Shown here: positions 17,346-27,075 of the stretch, piece by piece | Numbering within the stretch: position 1 is the stretch's first letter | Layout of the letters: the number at the start of each line of letters is the position of its first letter | Assembly: GCF_902506415.1 (NCBI RefSeq) | Contig: NZ_LR733275.1 | Location: 1,524,448 to 1,588,447 of the forward strand | Origin: Massilia sp. 9I | Lineage (GTDB): Bacteria; Pseudomonadota; Gammaproteobacteria; Burkholderiales; Burkholderiaceae_D | Length of the DNA: 64,000 bases | Direction: 5' to 3' | Made by a program: the position numbers and the translations under genes | Notes under the pieces: model-generated | The model's database searches: none | Seen by the model: the letters and a program-made list of their open reading frames with translations, nothing else | Told to the model about the DNA's origin: nothing

Positions 17346-19816
17346 GGCTGCTCTACATTCAAGGTAACGATCCTGCTGGCGCGGCCGCGCGTGTCGACGC
17401 TGGCCAGCTTCACCACGCGCGTGTCCCCGATCGCTACCGGTGCGTCGTAGCGCGGGCTGCGCGCCGTCGGATCCAGCCCATCCAGAGTGTAATGCACGGC
17501 CAGGCCCGGCAGGGCGACATTCGCATGCAGCAGCCCGTCGCGCAGGATGGCGCCGGGCGGCGGCAGGCGGTAGTCCCAGGGCCGGCGCGCACGGTCCAGG
17601 CGCGGCAGCTCGCGCTGGCCGAGGCGGTTGGCGAATTCGTTCCAGTCGCGCAGGGCCCAGGCCGCGCGCCGCTCAAGCTCCGCGATGTCCTGCCAGCCCG
17701 GATCGGGCGCCCAGGCGCGCTCCGCCAGCCCGATCAGGCGCGGCAGGGCCAGGTATTCGAGGCGTGCGCGCGAGCGGGCGTTCTCGCCCCACAGCTGGCC
17801 CTGCAGGCCGGCGATGCGGCCGCGCGCGGCGCCGTCCAGCGGCTGCAGCGTGACTGGCGCGGGTATGCGGCCCATCGGATCGAGACTGGACATGGTGCCC
17901 ACGTCCAGCGGGCAAAAGCCGAAGGCGCTGCGGGTGCCGACGAAACCGGCCCAGTAGTAGCCCGGTTCCTGCGGGTGCTTGGCATAGGCCAGGTCGAAGT
18001 ACAGGTTGGCGGCGTTCGACAGCACCACGTCGTAGCCGGCGTTGGCCAGGCGGTAGGCGCAGTCTTCCTGGCCCGAGCCCCAGGCATTGTTCCAGACGTA
18101 GACGTGGAAGTCGGGGCCGGCGAAGCGCGGATTGGGCAGCAGGCGCTCGCCCTCGCGCACCAGGGCGGTTTCGTCCCAGCCGGCGAATTCCACGCCGTGG
18201 CGCGCCAGGATCGCGCGGCAGCGTTCCAGGAAATCGTCGTGCAGCTGCTGCACGCTGCTCCAGCCGCGCTCCTCCATCAGCGCACGGCAGCGCGGGGAGC
18301 CGAGCCAGGCCCCGAGCGGCACCTCGTCGCCGCCGGTGTGGATCACGCGCAGCGGCACGCCGGCCTCGCGGTACAGCATGCAGACTTCGCCCACCACAGT
18401 GTCGATGAAGCGGTCGACCGAAGGCAAGGCGATGCAGATCACGTTGTCGTGCCACAGCTGCACCGATTCGTAGACCGAGGCATCTTCCGGATCGCTCAGC
18501 AGGAACTCCTCGGCCTTGTCGCCCTCCCCTGCCTGCAGCAAGCGCTGGTAGCGCGCGCGCATCGCGGTCACGGCGGCGCGCGCATGGCCGGGCATGTTGA
18601 ACTCGGGGATCACCTCGATGTGGCGCGCATGGGCATGGCGCAGGATGGTGATGAATTCCGAAGCCGTATAGAAGCCGCTGCCGGCGGAAGCATCGATGTC
18701 GGCGCCCGAGCCGAACGAGGGCGGCAGGCAGGGACTGCCGTCGAGCGAGACGCCGCGGCGCGCGCCCACGCCGGTGAGTTCCGGCAGCGCGCCGATCGCC
18801 AGGCGCCAGCCTTCGTCGTCGGTCAGGTGGAAGTGAAAACGATTGAGCTTGTAGCTGGCCATGCAGTCGAGCAGGCGCAGCACAGTGGTCACGCCGGCGA
18901 AGTGGCGTGCGACGTCGAGCATCATGCCGCGGTAGCCGAAGCGCGGGGCGTCGACCACGCGTCCGCTCGGCAGTTCGCCGTTTGGCGAGAGCAGCTGCAC
19001 CAGGCTCTGGATGCCGTTGAAGACCCCATGCGGACTGGCGCCGCGGATGCGTACCCGGCCCGGCTCGATCTCAAGGCAGTAGGCTTCATCCGGCGCGCAG
19101 GTGACGACCTCGTCAACCGTTCCGATCTCGAGGCAGATGTCGGCCGAGCCGCCGGGTACCACGCCGGGCAAGCCCCCCAGCATCGAGGCCAGCAGCGACG
19201 CTTCGTTCCACAGGGCGCGGTCGTAGCTGAGCGGCGCGTGGCGCGACAGCAGGCAGCGCCGGCCATCGAAACGGGCGGACTGGGGACGCGGCGTGATGCG
19301 GCTCACCGCGTTCTCGGGCAGCAGGTGGAGGACCGCGTTCTGCTCAAAGCGCCAGGCCGCGTCGGCGGTCGGCAGCAGGTCGCCGCGCATGCGGTGGCGC
19401 TGCTCGGGACGCGCAAAAGGCGCGATCTCCGGGTCGCCCAGGTTGATTGGCGCGCCGCCGTCACCAGGCTCCAGGTAAAAGCCGAGCGGCGCATCGGTGA
19501 TGCTGATCGCCCAGTGCAGGGCTTCGTATTCCAGCGTGTGGCTGGCACCCGGATTCCATGGCCCGCCGCCGGGCATGGTCAGGCGGAACAGGTCGCCGTT
19601 CAGGTGCTCGATCGCGTAGCCCGGGCTGACGCTCTTGGGGATCACCTTGCGGCAGGTATTGAAGAGGATCGCCCAGCCGGGCGCGATGGTCTCCGTCGAA
19701 TCGTTGCGCAGCGTGAGCCGCGCGGAAAACGCGTCGTCGCGCGTGTAGTTGCTCAGGCATTCCCAGGCGATGGCGATCGCCGGGACGCCTGGCGTCCGGT
19801 CCGTGGTCGGGATCAT
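17342..19816 (-). CDS. beta-N-acetylhexosaminidase, GH20
   Basis: An 824-residue family 20 glycoside hydrolase that removes terminal GlcNAc from chitin or murein fragments. Order: CHB_HEX carbohydrate-binding-like N-domain (about 10-150), GH20b domain (about 165-285), catalytic barrel from GYRGMMLDVARHF (about 295) to about 715, and a C-terminal CHB_HEX_C-like domain (VHYTLDGLDPTARSPRYDAP). The catalytic Asp-Glu pair is D497-E498 in HTGGDEVPLGAW, and HFHLTDDEGWR is also intact. There is no signal peptide: the protein starts MIPTTDRTPG. Many characterised members with this domain order are exported, so a cytosolic location fed by the adjacent permease is inferred. It is transcribed after the TonB-dependent receptor, with a hairpin between them. 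Confidence 0.93.
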   Translation of the reverse strand: MIPTTDRTPGVPAIAIAWECLSNYTRDDAFSARLTLRNDSTETIAPGWAILFNTCRKVIPKSVSPGYAIEHLNGDLFRLTMPGGGPWNPGASHTLEYEALHWAISITDAPLGFYLEPGDGGAPINLGDPEIAPFARPEQRHRMRGDLLPTADAAWRFEQNAVLHLLPENAVSRITPRPQSARFDGRRCLLSRHAPLSYDRALWNEASLLASMLGGLPGVVPGGSADICLEIGTVDEVVTCAPDEAYCLEIEPGRVRIRGASPHGVFNGIQSLVQLLSPNGELPSGRVVDAPRFGYRGMMLDVARHFAGVTTVLRLLDCMASYKLNRFHFHLTDDEGWRLAIGALPELTGVGARRGVSLDGSPCLPPSFGSGADIDASAGSGFYTASEFITILRHAHARHIEVIPEFNMPGHARAAVTAMRARYQRLLQAGEGDKAEEFLLSDPEDASVYESVQLWHDNVICIALPSVDRFIDTVVGEVCMLYREAGVPLRVIHTGGDEVPLGAWLGSPRCRALMEERGWSSVQQLHDDFLERCRAILARHGVEFAGWDETALVREGERLLPNPRFAGPDFHVYVWNNAWGSGQEDCAYRLANAGYDVVLSNAANLYFDLAYAKHPQEPGYYWAGFVGTRSAFGFCPLDVGTMSSLDPMGRIPAPVTLQPLDGAARGRIAGLQGQLWGENARSRARLEYLALPRLIGLAERAWAPDPGWQDIAELERRAAWALRDWNEFANRLGQRELPRLDRARRPWDYRLPPPGAILRDGLLHANVALPGLAVHYTLDGLDPTARSPRYDAPVAIGDTRVVKLASVDTRGRASRIVTLNVEQP

Positions 19817-19831
19817 GTGAGGCTTCCGCTA

Positions 19832-19868
19832 CGGGGACGGCGCAGGCAATGCTGCCCTGCCGTCCCCG
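19832..19868 (-). other. intercistronic stem-loop between receptor and hexosaminidase genes
   Basis: CGGGGACGG and CCGTCCCCG pair across an inner GCAGG/CCTG extension. This gives a GC-rich hairpin that fills most of the 61-bp gap between the receptor stop and the GH20 start. No T tract follows on the minus strand. It could act as a partial terminator or a 3'-end stabiliser of the receptor mRNA, lowering expression of the downstream genes. Confidence 0.5.
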
Positions 19869-19877
19869 GTGTTGCAA

Positions 19878-22529
19878 TTACAGCTTGCCGCGCAGGCCGA
19901 TGTAGAAGGTACGGCCGTTCGAGTAGAACGCACGGGGGCGGTCCTCGTTTTCGGCGTACATCTTGATCGTCTCGTTGGTCAGGTTCAGCGCATCGAAGGT
20001 CAGGGTCAGCTGCTCGGTGAGCTTGACGTTGAGCGAGGCCGCCAGCGAAGGCATGCTGTCGACGTGCTGGCTGGCGCCGCGGTCCACACCCGCCTTGTAC
20101 TTGGAGCGGTAGTTGTAGGCCAGGCGCGCCGAGAAGCGCTCGTTCTCGAAGTAGCCGGTGACGTTCCAGGTGTTCTTCGAGGAGTTCAGCAGCTCGCCGC
20201 CGTCATCCAGCTCGCCGTCGGCATGGGTGTAGTTCACCAGGGTGCCGAAGTTGTTCCAGAGCGGCTGCTGCCAGCTCAACTCGATCCCCTTGTTGCTGCC
20301 GGTCGTATTGAACGGCGAGGTGATCTGGTACGTGGTCTGCTGGTTGCGCTTGTTGTTGAAGTAGGTACCGCTCGAGGTGCCCTGGGCCACGATGGAGCGG
20401 AAGTCCATGTAGAAGAAGCCCGCCGACAGCAGCGCCTTCGGCGCGTAGTACCACTCCATGCCGAGGTCGAAGTTGGTGGCGCGCACCGGATCGAGGTTGA
20501 CGTTGCCGCCGCTGCCGCTCAGGGCGTCGTCGTTGAGCGAGACCGAGCCGCCCAGCGCCGAGTAGTCCGGACGCGCGATGGTCTTGGCCAGCGCCGTGCG
20601 CAGCACCAGGGTCGGCGAGACCTCGTACTTGAAGTTCGCGCTCGGCAGGTAGTCGTTGTAGGTGCGCTTGAAGGTGGTCGGGGTGTAGGCGCCGAAGGCC
20701 GAACCCGTGATCGGGCTGGGGCCGCCGGCCAGGTTGACCACCGTGGTCTGGCGCGTCCTGATGGCGCGCAGGCCGATATTGCCGCTCCAGTTGTCGCCGC
20801 CGAAGTCGGCCATCGCGTACAGCGCCGCGGTCTTCTCGCCGACGCTGAATTCGTCGGTCCAGTTGTGGCGCAGGGTGTAGTCGAGCAGGCGGTTGCCCGG
20901 GATCGCGCCCCAGACGCCGAGTGCCGCGCCGTCGTACTTGAAGTAGTTCGACATGACGTTGCCGCCCAGGTCAGAGCCGAAGTCGGAAGGATACTGCTGG
21001 CCACTCCAAGCGGGGCCGGGTGCCGTGAAGCCGTTCGGACCCGGACGGGTCTCCAGCGGGTGCTCGGCGACGCGGCTATGATCGGTCCAGCGCGCGCCGA
21101 AGCGGATCGCCGACACGCTGCTGTCCTGCATGCGCCATTCGCCGTCCACCTGGGCGTACTTTTCCTTGTCGACCGACTGCGACTCGCCGCCGCCGGCCCA
21201 GGCGGTGCTGCCCGGCGAGGTGGTGTTCCCGCCCGGGTAGCTGACCGAGGCCGGGGACAGGCCGTTGAGCGCATAGGTCATGCCGCCGTCGACGTTGTTC
21301 TGGTAGTAGACGTCGTCGCGGTCCCAGCCCACGCCATGGGTCTTGCCGACCTTGCCCGAGAAACTCAGGCGGTCGTTGACGCGGGTCTTGCCGTTCAGGT
21401 CCAGGTACCAGGATTCGCCGCCCGCATCCGGACGGTAGATGTTGTCCACCTCGCCCGCGTTGCGGGTGAAGGCGGCGCCGACCAGGGTGCCGTTACGGAC
21501 GACCGCATTGGCCGGGACCAGGTTCATGCTGTTGATCGAGTTGGCCGGCGCGGCTAGCCAGTTGGTGTTCTGGTGCGGTGCTTCCAGCTTCGAATAGAAG
21601 CCGTTCAGGTCGATGCTGGTGCCGCGCTGCGGACGGAATTCCAGGTCGAAGGCGCCGCCCTGGCGCTTCTTCTCCTGCTCGAACAGGGCCGCGCCGATGA
21701 AGGTCGGGACCACCACGCCGCGCAGGGCCGGATTGGCGATGGCAGCGGCGCTGGTGGCGCTGATCGGGGTGTAGCCGAGGATCTCCTGGCCGTCGCGGCG
21801 CACCGCGGCCTTCTCGGAGAAGGCCTGCACCAGGAGGCCCGCGGTGTTCTCGGCGTTTTTCCAGCTCACCAGGCCGGACAGGTGCGGCTTGGTCTTGCTC
21901 GACAAATCGTTGTAGTTGGCCTGGACCGAGCCTTCCACCGTCAGCTGGTTGCGGAAGTCGAGCGGACGGCGGGTGATGACGTTGATGGCGCCGGAGACCC
22001 CGCCTTCGACCAGGTCGGCGGTCGGGCTCTTTTGCACGACGATCGAGCCCACCAGTTCCGAGGGCAGGAGCGAGAAGCTGCTGGAGCGGCCGACGTTGCC
22101 GCCGAACTGGTTCAACACGAACCAGTCGCCGGTGCTGATCGCATGGCCGTTGAACAGGGTCTGCTGCAGGCTGGGGCTGGTGCCGCGCAGGCTGACGCGG
22201 TCGTTCTCGCCGAAGCCGCCTTCGCCGCCGGCCGAGGACTGGGTGTTCACGCCCGGCAGGCGCTGGATCGCGTCGGCCACGTTCTTGTCCGGCATCTTGC
22301 CGATGTCCTCGGCGGTCACCACTTCGACCACGGCGTCGCTATTGCGCTTCTGGCGCAGCGACTGTTCGAGGGCGGCGCGCACGCCGGTCACGACCACGGT
22401 CTGGGTCTCGCTTGGTTCCTGCGCCTGGGCCTGTGCGAGGGCTTGGCTACTCAAGCCCATCACGAATACCGCCACCGCGCCCGCAATCGCGGTGCGCCTG
22501 TACTGCTGCCGTGCCATCTGCTCGTTCAT
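19878..22529 (-). CDS. TonB-dependent receptor, probably for amino-sugar oligosaccharides
   Basis: An 883-residue outer-membrane receptor. A signal peptide (to about residue 33, ending SQALAQAQAQ) is followed by a TonB-box-like TQTVVVTGVR. The plug domain comes next (VVEVVTAEDIGKMPDKNVAD, then AIQRLPGV and NDRVSLRGTSPSLQQTLFNG). The long 22-strand barrel ends in RTFYIGLRGKL. The GKMPDxNVADAIQRLPGV form is typical of the large oligosaccharide-type receptors of Xanthomonas, Caulobacter and Massilia. The start is the ATG at 22529 with GGGAGA six bases upstream; a TTG 12 bases earlier is part of that ribosome site. As first gene of the set receptor-GH20-permease it should bring chitin or murein oligosaccharides into the periplasm. 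Confidence 0.92.
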   Translation of the reverse strand: MNEQMARQQYRRTAIAGAVAVFVMGLSSQALAQAQAQEPSETQTVVVTGVRAALEQSLRQKRNSDAVVEVVTAEDIGKMPDKNVADAIQRLPGVNTQSSAGGEGGFGENDRVSLRGTSPSLQQTLFNGHAISTGDWFVLNQFGGNVGRSSSFSLLPSELVGSIVVQKSPTADLVEGGVSGAINVITRRPLDFRNQLTVEGSVQANYNDLSSKTKPHLSGLVSWKNAENTAGLLVQAFSEKAAVRRDGQEILGYTPISATSAAAIANPALRGVVVPTFIGAALFEQEKKRQGGAFDLEFRPQRGTSIDLNGFYSKLEAPHQNTNWLAAPANSINSMNLVPANAVVRNGTLVGAAFTRNAGEVDNIYRPDAGGESWYLDLNGKTRVNDRLSFSGKVGKTHGVGWDRDDVYYQNNVDGGMTYALNGLSPASVSYPGGNTTSPGSTAWAGGGESQSVDKEKYAQVDGEWRMQDSSVSAIRFGARWTDHSRVAEHPLETRPGPNGFTAPGPAWSGQQYPSDFGSDLGGNVMSNYFKYDGAALGVWGAIPGNRLLDYTLRHNWTDEFSVGEKTAALYAMADFGGDNWSGNIGLRAIRTRQTTVVNLAGGPSPITGSAFGAYTPTTFKRTYNDYLPSANFKYEVSPTLVLRTALAKTIARPDYSALGGSVSLNDDALSGSGGNVNLDPVRATNFDLGMEWYYAPKALLSAGFFYMDFRSIVAQGTSSGTYFNNKRNQQTTYQITSPFNTTGSNKGIELSWQQPLWNNFGTLVNYTHADGELDDGGELLNSSKNTWNVTGYFENERFSARLAYNYRSKYKAGVDRGASQHVDSMPSLAASLNVKLTEQLTLTFDALNLTNETIKMYAENEDRPRAFYSNGRTFYIGLRGKL

Positions 22530-22932
22530 GTTCTCTCCCAAAACTGAATGATGATTCCGCGACCGCCGGAACCGCGTCTTTCGTTCACTTCGGCCTTCCG
22601 GTCTTGAATGCTATGGACGTTCGGGCGTCTCTCGTGTGGGAGGCATTGTGGAGTGATCTTTTGGGCCATGTTTGTCAAATCTTGCTATGCCGAACAGAAT
22701 TTCATCGTCCCGTCACACCCGCGTGGTACCAAATGGATGGGTGTCGACCGCTGTCGAATACTTTTACATATTTATAACTTTTTCTCGCCAGAAATGCACT
22801 GTTTAGTAAGAAAATCAATGACTTATGATTCTGGCATGATCCATGCTTACTTGTGGTGTCCGGGCGTCTGCATGCGATGCTCGTAACGCGGGGTTACACA
22901 GGCCCTTTGACTACAACGCACGGAGGCGATAC
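22530..22932. promoter_or_regulatory. 403-bp divergent intergenic region, AT-rich
   Basis: It separates the leftward receptor operon from the rightward PEP-CTERM gene. Positions about 22750-22860 are clearly richer in A and T than the coding flanks and are the likely place of both promoters. An 8-bp palindrome TGGTACCA lies at 22724-22731 and could be a small operator half, but nothing else supports that. I see no gene here. Confidence 0.45.
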
Positions 22933-23595
22933 ATGATCAAGAAGTTGATGGCTGCTCTGGCATTCGCGTCGGCAATGGGCGGGGCGCAGGCGGCAGTCCT
23001 GCTGACGGAAGATTTCGAGGACGTGAGCGCGCTGCCGGGACAAGGCTGGGTGTTCAACAACGCCAGCATGCCGCCGGGGATCGCGCCGGGCTGGGTGCAA
23101 GGCAATCCAGACGTGTTCCCGGCGCAGCGCTTCCCGGCTGAACCGGCGAATGCCTACATCGCCTCCAGTTTCGAGAGCGCCGCACCGGGCGGCATCCTGG
23201 ATGACCGGCTGTTCACGCCGCTGTTCTCGCTCACGAACGGCGCCATCGCCACCTTCTACCTGCGCGCCGGACCGGAGGAAGGTTTCAGCGATATCGTGAT
23301 CTACGGCTATACCGAAGGATCGACCGACCCGGCCGACTTCATCGAGTCGATGGTCGTGACCGCGCCCAAGGACGGCTGGCGGCAGTACACCCTGACGATC
23401 AATCCGCTCGAGGGCGTGATGGGCCGCCTGGGCTTCGTCCACACCGGTCCGGAAGCGACTTCGAACTACGTCGGCCTGGACACCCTGCGCATCAATACGC
23501 TGCGCGAGCCGCCGGCAGGCGTGCCGGAACCGGCTTCGCTGCTGATCTTCGGCATCGGCATGGCCGGCCTGGCGGCAGTACGCCGCCGCGGCTGA
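22933..23595 (+). CDS. PEP-CTERM sorting domain protein with choice-of-anchor-like domain
   Basis: A 220-residue exported protein. The start ATG at 22933 has GGAGG eight bases upstream. A signal peptide (MIKKLMAALAFASAMGGAQA) is followed by a beta-rich body beginning LLTEDFEDVSALPGQGWVFN, which resembles choice-of-anchor J domains. The C-terminus is a complete PEP-CTERM tripartite signal: VPEP, then the helix ASLLIFGIGMAGLAAV, then RRRG. Such proteins are processed by an exosortase (EpsH/XrtA) and are linked to exopolysaccharide and biofilm matrix. No exosortase gene is in this window. The role of the body domain is unknown. Confidence 0.9.
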   Translation: MIKKLMAALAFASAMGGAQAAVLLTEDFEDVSALPGQGWVFNNASMPPGIAPGWVQGNPDVFPAQRFPAEPANAYIASSFESAAPGGILDDRLFTPLFSLTNGAIATFYLRAGPEEGFSDIVIYGYTEGSTDPADFIESMVVTAPKDGWRQYTLTINPLEGVMGRLGFVHTGPEATSNYVGLDTLRINTLREPPAGVPEPASLLIFGIGMAGLAAVRRRG

Positions 23596-23617
23596 TCGCT
23601 AACCGCGCGGGCGCCAG

Positions 23618-25009
23618 TCAGGCAGCCGCTACCCCCGGCACGCGCGCCAGCGCGGCCTTCAGGGCCGCGAAGCAGTCCGGATCGAGCGCGCTGCCGACCG
23701 TCTTTTCCATCATGACGAGTGCCTGCTCCACCGGGATTGCCCCGCGGTAGGGGCGCTCGGCTGTGATCGCGTCGAAAATGTCCGCGGTGGTGATGATGCG
23801 GGTCTCGATACCGATGGCGTCCCCCGTCAGCCCGCGCGGATAGCCGGTGCCGTCGAGGCGCTCGTGGTGGGCGCCGGCGATCGCGGCCAGCTCCGCGAAC
23901 GCATGGATCCTTCCCAGGATGGTCTCGGTATAGGCGGCATGCAGGCGCACCGCATCCCATTCGTCGCGGTCGAGCGACCCCGCCTTGTCCAGCACGCTGT
24001 TGCTGACCCCGAGCTTCCCGACGTCGTGCAGCAGGGCGCCGCGCTTGAGCCAGCGCCGCCGCGCGGCGCTCAGGCCGAGCGACTCCCCGATCATGTCGGT
24101 GTACAGCGCCACCCGCGCACTGTGTCCGCTGGTGTACGGGCTCTTGGCATCGACCACCTGGCCGAAGGCCTCGGCGATGTCGTCCAGGTAGTCGTCGTCC
24201 AGCTTCACTTCGCGTCCGGCCGGCTCCAGGGCGAACACCGCGCGGTCGACCTCGGGCGAGGCCAGCACCTGCCAGAAGGCGGGATCGGCCGCCACCTCGT
24301 CCAGGGCGCGCACCAGGCGCGGGTCGAACCAGCTGCCGGCGCGCTCGCGCGCTTCGCGCAGCGCGCTGTCGCGCCCCGCGGCCGTGTGGAACACGTCGAC
24401 CACCTGGGCCAGCAGGGCGATGCGCGAATACACCGGGATCGCTTCGCCCGCCAGGCGGTCCGGCTTGCCCTTGCCGTCGAAATGCTCGTCGAGCGAATAG
24501 ATGCCAGCCGCCACGTCCACCGAAAAGCGCAGCAGGCGCGCGATCTCGGCGCCGCGCTGGCAGCGCGTCGCGATCAGGTCCTGGGCGATTGCGGGACCGT
24601 CGCGCAGGATCGTCATCACGCTGCGGAAGCGCTCCGCCAGCCCCGCTTTCAGGCCGGTATGGGTGAGCACGAAGGAGAGCACCTGCGGCAGGCTGTCGCC
24701 CACCAGCTTGAAGTCGCGCTTGAAGTCCAGGTCGTCGGTCAGGTAGAGCTCGCAGATGCGCGCCGCGTTGCTGCTGCAGCCCAGGTCCTTGAGCAGTAGC
24801 GTGTAGTACAGCTCCCAGAGCTGCTCGTCCGGCAGACCGGCGGCGCGGCCGATGTGCATGCCGATCCAGCAGGCGCGCACGCAGTGGCCGGCCGGCTGGC
24901 CTTCGGTGATGTCGAGCGCATAGCTCAATGCGCCGATGAGTTCGGAGAGTTTCATGGCGCTCGGGGCGCGCACTTCAGGCGGAACGGCAAGGTCCATGAT
25001 TGTTCCCAT
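23618..25009 (-). CDS. HD-GYP domain protein with tandem HD domains (putative c-di-GMP phosphodiesterase)
   Basis: About 463 residues, cytosolic. An N-terminal HD-like region (about 15-270) keeps GHCVRACWIGMHIG and LLLKDLG. A C-terminal HD-GYP domain (about 285-460) has YTSGHSARVALYTDM, LLHDVGKLGVSN and HHERLDGTGYPRGL, all the metal and GYP residues. The enzyme class splits c-di-GMP to pGpG/GMP. There is no receiver or membrane domain. ATG at 25009 or 24997 could be the start, with no strong ribosome site at either; TTG at 25015 is a further option. The protein ends 22 bp from the convergent PEP-CTERM gene. Confidence 0.9.
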   Translation of the reverse strand: MGTIMDLAVPPEVRAPSAMKLSELIGALSYALDITEGQPAGHCVRACWIGMHIGRAAGLPDEQLWELYYTLLLKDLGCSSNAARICELYLTDDLDFKRDFKLVGDSLPQVLSFVLTHTGLKAGLAERFRSVMTILRDGPAIAQDLIATRCQRGAEIARLLRFSVDVAAGIYSLDEHFDGKGKPDRLAGEAIPVYSRIALLAQVVDVFHTAAGRDSALREARERAGSWFDPRLVRALDEVAADPAFWQVLASPEVDRAVFALEPAGREVKLDDDYLDDIAEAFGQVVDAKSPYTSGHSARVALYTDMIGESLGLSAARRRWLKRGALLHDVGKLGVSNSVLDKAGSLDRDEWDAVRLHAAYTETILGRIHAFAELAAIAGAHHERLDGTGYPRGLTGDAIGIETRIITTADIFDAITAERPYRGAIPVEQALVMMEKTVGSALDPDCFAALKAALARVPGVAAA

Positions 25010-25437
25010 CGGCAATTTAAATTGATTCTACGCCACATTATTGGCCTGGCAAGCGCTAACTGACGGCTTTGCCGAGGAATGCAGCCTGCAAGCCACAGTG
25101 CCTGCTATCGAAAACCTGCGCGCAAGTAATCCGCCCGAGAAAATCAAACTGGCTGGCGACGGCCCGCCGACGCGCTCGCCGCGTCCCGGCATACGCGGGG
25201 GCGTGCGATGACAAGCTTATTAGCACGCTCACAGTGCTTATCTTGCTGCCAACTGTGCCTTAACGCCGCCTTAACAAAGCGTTGTATTTGCCACGCAAAA
25301 GTCACGCAAATGTCACAGAAGTGTGGACTTGCTGTGTGGAAACGGGATACTCGTCAACATGTACCGGCTGCACCTTGCTGGTGCACGTGCGCACCCGCGC
25401 ATGCCCTGCCCTTTTGTAAAGCGACGAGAAAAATCCC
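25010..25437. promoter_or_regulatory. 428-bp intergenic region upstream of chemoreceptor
   Basis: It lies between the leftward HD-GYP gene and the rightward chemoreceptor, so it must contain both promoters. Open frames inside it have codon use unlike the neighbours and no ribosome sites. A small hairpin TGCACC-TTGCT-GGTGCA spans 25369-25385 in the leader of the chemoreceptor mRNA. I see no clear sigma-28 promoter. Confidence 0.4.
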
Positions 25438-27054
25438 ATGAAGCTCGAGAAAATGAAGATCCGCAGCCTGCTGGCCCTTGGTTTCGGCGCCGTGCTGGCC
25501 CTAATGCTGGTGCTGGCTGGCGTCGCCATGTCCGCCATGAACCGCGCGAACGAAATGACCCACGCGCTCACCCACGATGGCATTCGCAAGTCGAACCTGC
25601 TGCAGGAATGGAAGTCGCTCATCGAGGTCAACGCGGCGCGCACCATCGCCGTCGCCAAGGCCACCGACCCGGCTGCCGAAAAGTTCTTCCTCGACGCCAT
25701 CAGCAAATCCTCCGAGCGCACCAGCGAGCTGCAGAAGCTGGTGCAGGAAGCGACGGCCAGCGACCCCGAAGGCAAGCGCCTGTTCGAGAGCATCGTGGCC
25801 AGCCGTGAAGCCTACCGCGCGGCGCGCGCCGAAGCCTTCCGCCAGAAGAAAGAAGGACAGCTGGAATCGGCCGCGCGCTTTTTTGAAACCGACATGCTGC
25901 CCAAGGTGAACGGCTACACGGCCAACATCGAGGCGATGGTCGCCTACCAGAAACGCGCCGTCGCGGTCCAGGGCGAGGCGATCGACACCCAGGTCGCCAA
26001 CAGCCGCAGCCTGCTGCTGGTCCTGAGCGCGGCGGCGGTTGTCACCGGCATCGCCTTCGCCTGGCTGATCATGCGCGCCGTCAGTGCGCCGCTGCAGCGT
26101 GCACTCGGCATCGCCCAGACCGTGGCGCGCGGCGACCTGAGCGCCCGCATCGAGGCCGACGCCTGCAACGAGACCGGCCAGCTGATGGTGGCGCTCAAGG
26201 ACATGCGCGACAGCCTGCGCGGCATCGTCAGCGAAGTACGGGGCGGCACCGACACCATCGCCAGCGCCGCGCACCAGATCTCGGGCGGCAACCTGGAACT
26301 GTCGTCACGCACCGAAGAGCAGGCCAGCTCGCTGGAAGAAACCGCGTCGGCGATGGAAGAACTCACGGCGACCGTGCGCCAGAACGCGGACAATGCGCAG
26401 CAGGCCAATGCCCTGGCGCGCACCGCGTCCGGCAGCGCCGCGCGCGGCGGCGAGACCGTGGGCGACGTGGTGCGCACCATGGCCGAGATCAGCAGCGCCT
26501 CGCAGAAGATCGGCGAGATCGTCGGCGTCATCGACGGCATCGCCTTCCAGACCAATATCCTGGCGCTGAACGCCGCGGTCGAAGCGGCGCGCGCCGGCGA
26601 ACAGGGCCGCGGCTTCGCGGTGGTAGCCTCTGAAGTACGCGCGCTGGCGCAGCGTTCGGCCACCGCGGCCAAGGAAATCAAGACCTTGATCGGCGACTCG
26701 GCCGGCAAGGTCGATGAAGGCACCCGCCTGGTCGCGCAGGCCGGCAGCACGATGGAAGAAATCGTGGCCGGCATCGCCGGCGTGTCGGCCATCATGGCCG
26801 AGATCGCGGCGGCCAGCGACGAACAGTCGCTCGGCATCGAGCAGATTAACCAGGCCGTGACGCAGATGGACCAGGTCACGCAGGAAAACGCCGCGCTGGT
26901 GGAGGAGGCGGCGGCCGCGTCCGACGCGCTGCGCGAACAGGCGCAGGCGTTGTCGCAGCTGGTGGCCACCTTCCGCCTCGACGAACGCGAAGAAGCAGCC
27001 GCGCCGACGGCACCGCGCCGCACGACGTCGATGCGCCCCGCCCTCGCCGCCTGA
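25438..27054 (+). CDS. methyl-accepting chemotaxis protein
   Basis: A 538-residue transmembrane chemoreceptor. TM1 is at about residues 11-31 and a four-helix-bundle periplasmic domain spans about 35-185, starting [22 protein letters not shown]2 follows at about 188-210 and then a HAMP domain ([20 protein letters not shown]). The cytoplasmic hairpin tip is intact: [20 protein letters not shown], then [20 protein letters not shown]. Methylation helices with Glu/Gln pairs flank it. The C-terminus (RPALAA) has no CheR/CheB docking pentapeptide, so the receptor probably depends on others for adaptation. The ligand is unknown; the periplasmic domain is of the common Tar-like 4HB class. It is a single gene with no che genes nearby. 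Confidence 0.94.
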   Translation: MKLEKMKIRSLLALGFGAVLALMLVLAGVAMSAMNRANEMTHALTHDGIRKSNLLQEWKSLIEVNAARTIAVAKATDPAAEKFFLDAISKSSERTSELQKLVQEATASDPEGKRLFESIVASREAYRAARAEAFRQKKEGQLESAARFFETDMLPKVNGYTANIEAMVAYQKRAVAVQGEAIDTQVANSRSLLLVLSAAAVVTGIAFAWLIMRAVSAPLQRALGIAQTVARGDLSARIEADACNETGQLMVALKDMRDSLRGIVSEVRGGTDTIASAAHQISGGNLELSSRTEEQASSLEETASAMEELTATVRQNADNAQQANALARTASGSAARGGETVGDVVRTMAEISSASQKIGEIVGVIDGIAFQTNILALNAAVEAARAGEQGRGFAVVASEVRALAQRSATAAKEIKTLIGDSAGKVDEGTRLVAQAGSTMEEIVAGIAGVSAIMAEIAAASDEQSLGIEQINQAVTQMDQVTQENAALVEEAAAASDALREQAQALSQLVATFRLDEREEAAAPTAPRRTTSMRPALAA

Positions 27055-27075
27055 GAACGGGCCCGTAAACGGCGA

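Noticed and set aside
17492..21557. Two long plus-strand open frames
   Set aside because: They mirror the hexosaminidase and receptor genes, both of which have clear catalytic or family motifs, ribosome sites and neighbours.
22724..22731. TGGTACCA palindrome as a sugar-regulator operator
   Set aside because: An 8-bp palindrome occurs by chance at this scale, and no LacI or GntR gene is near.
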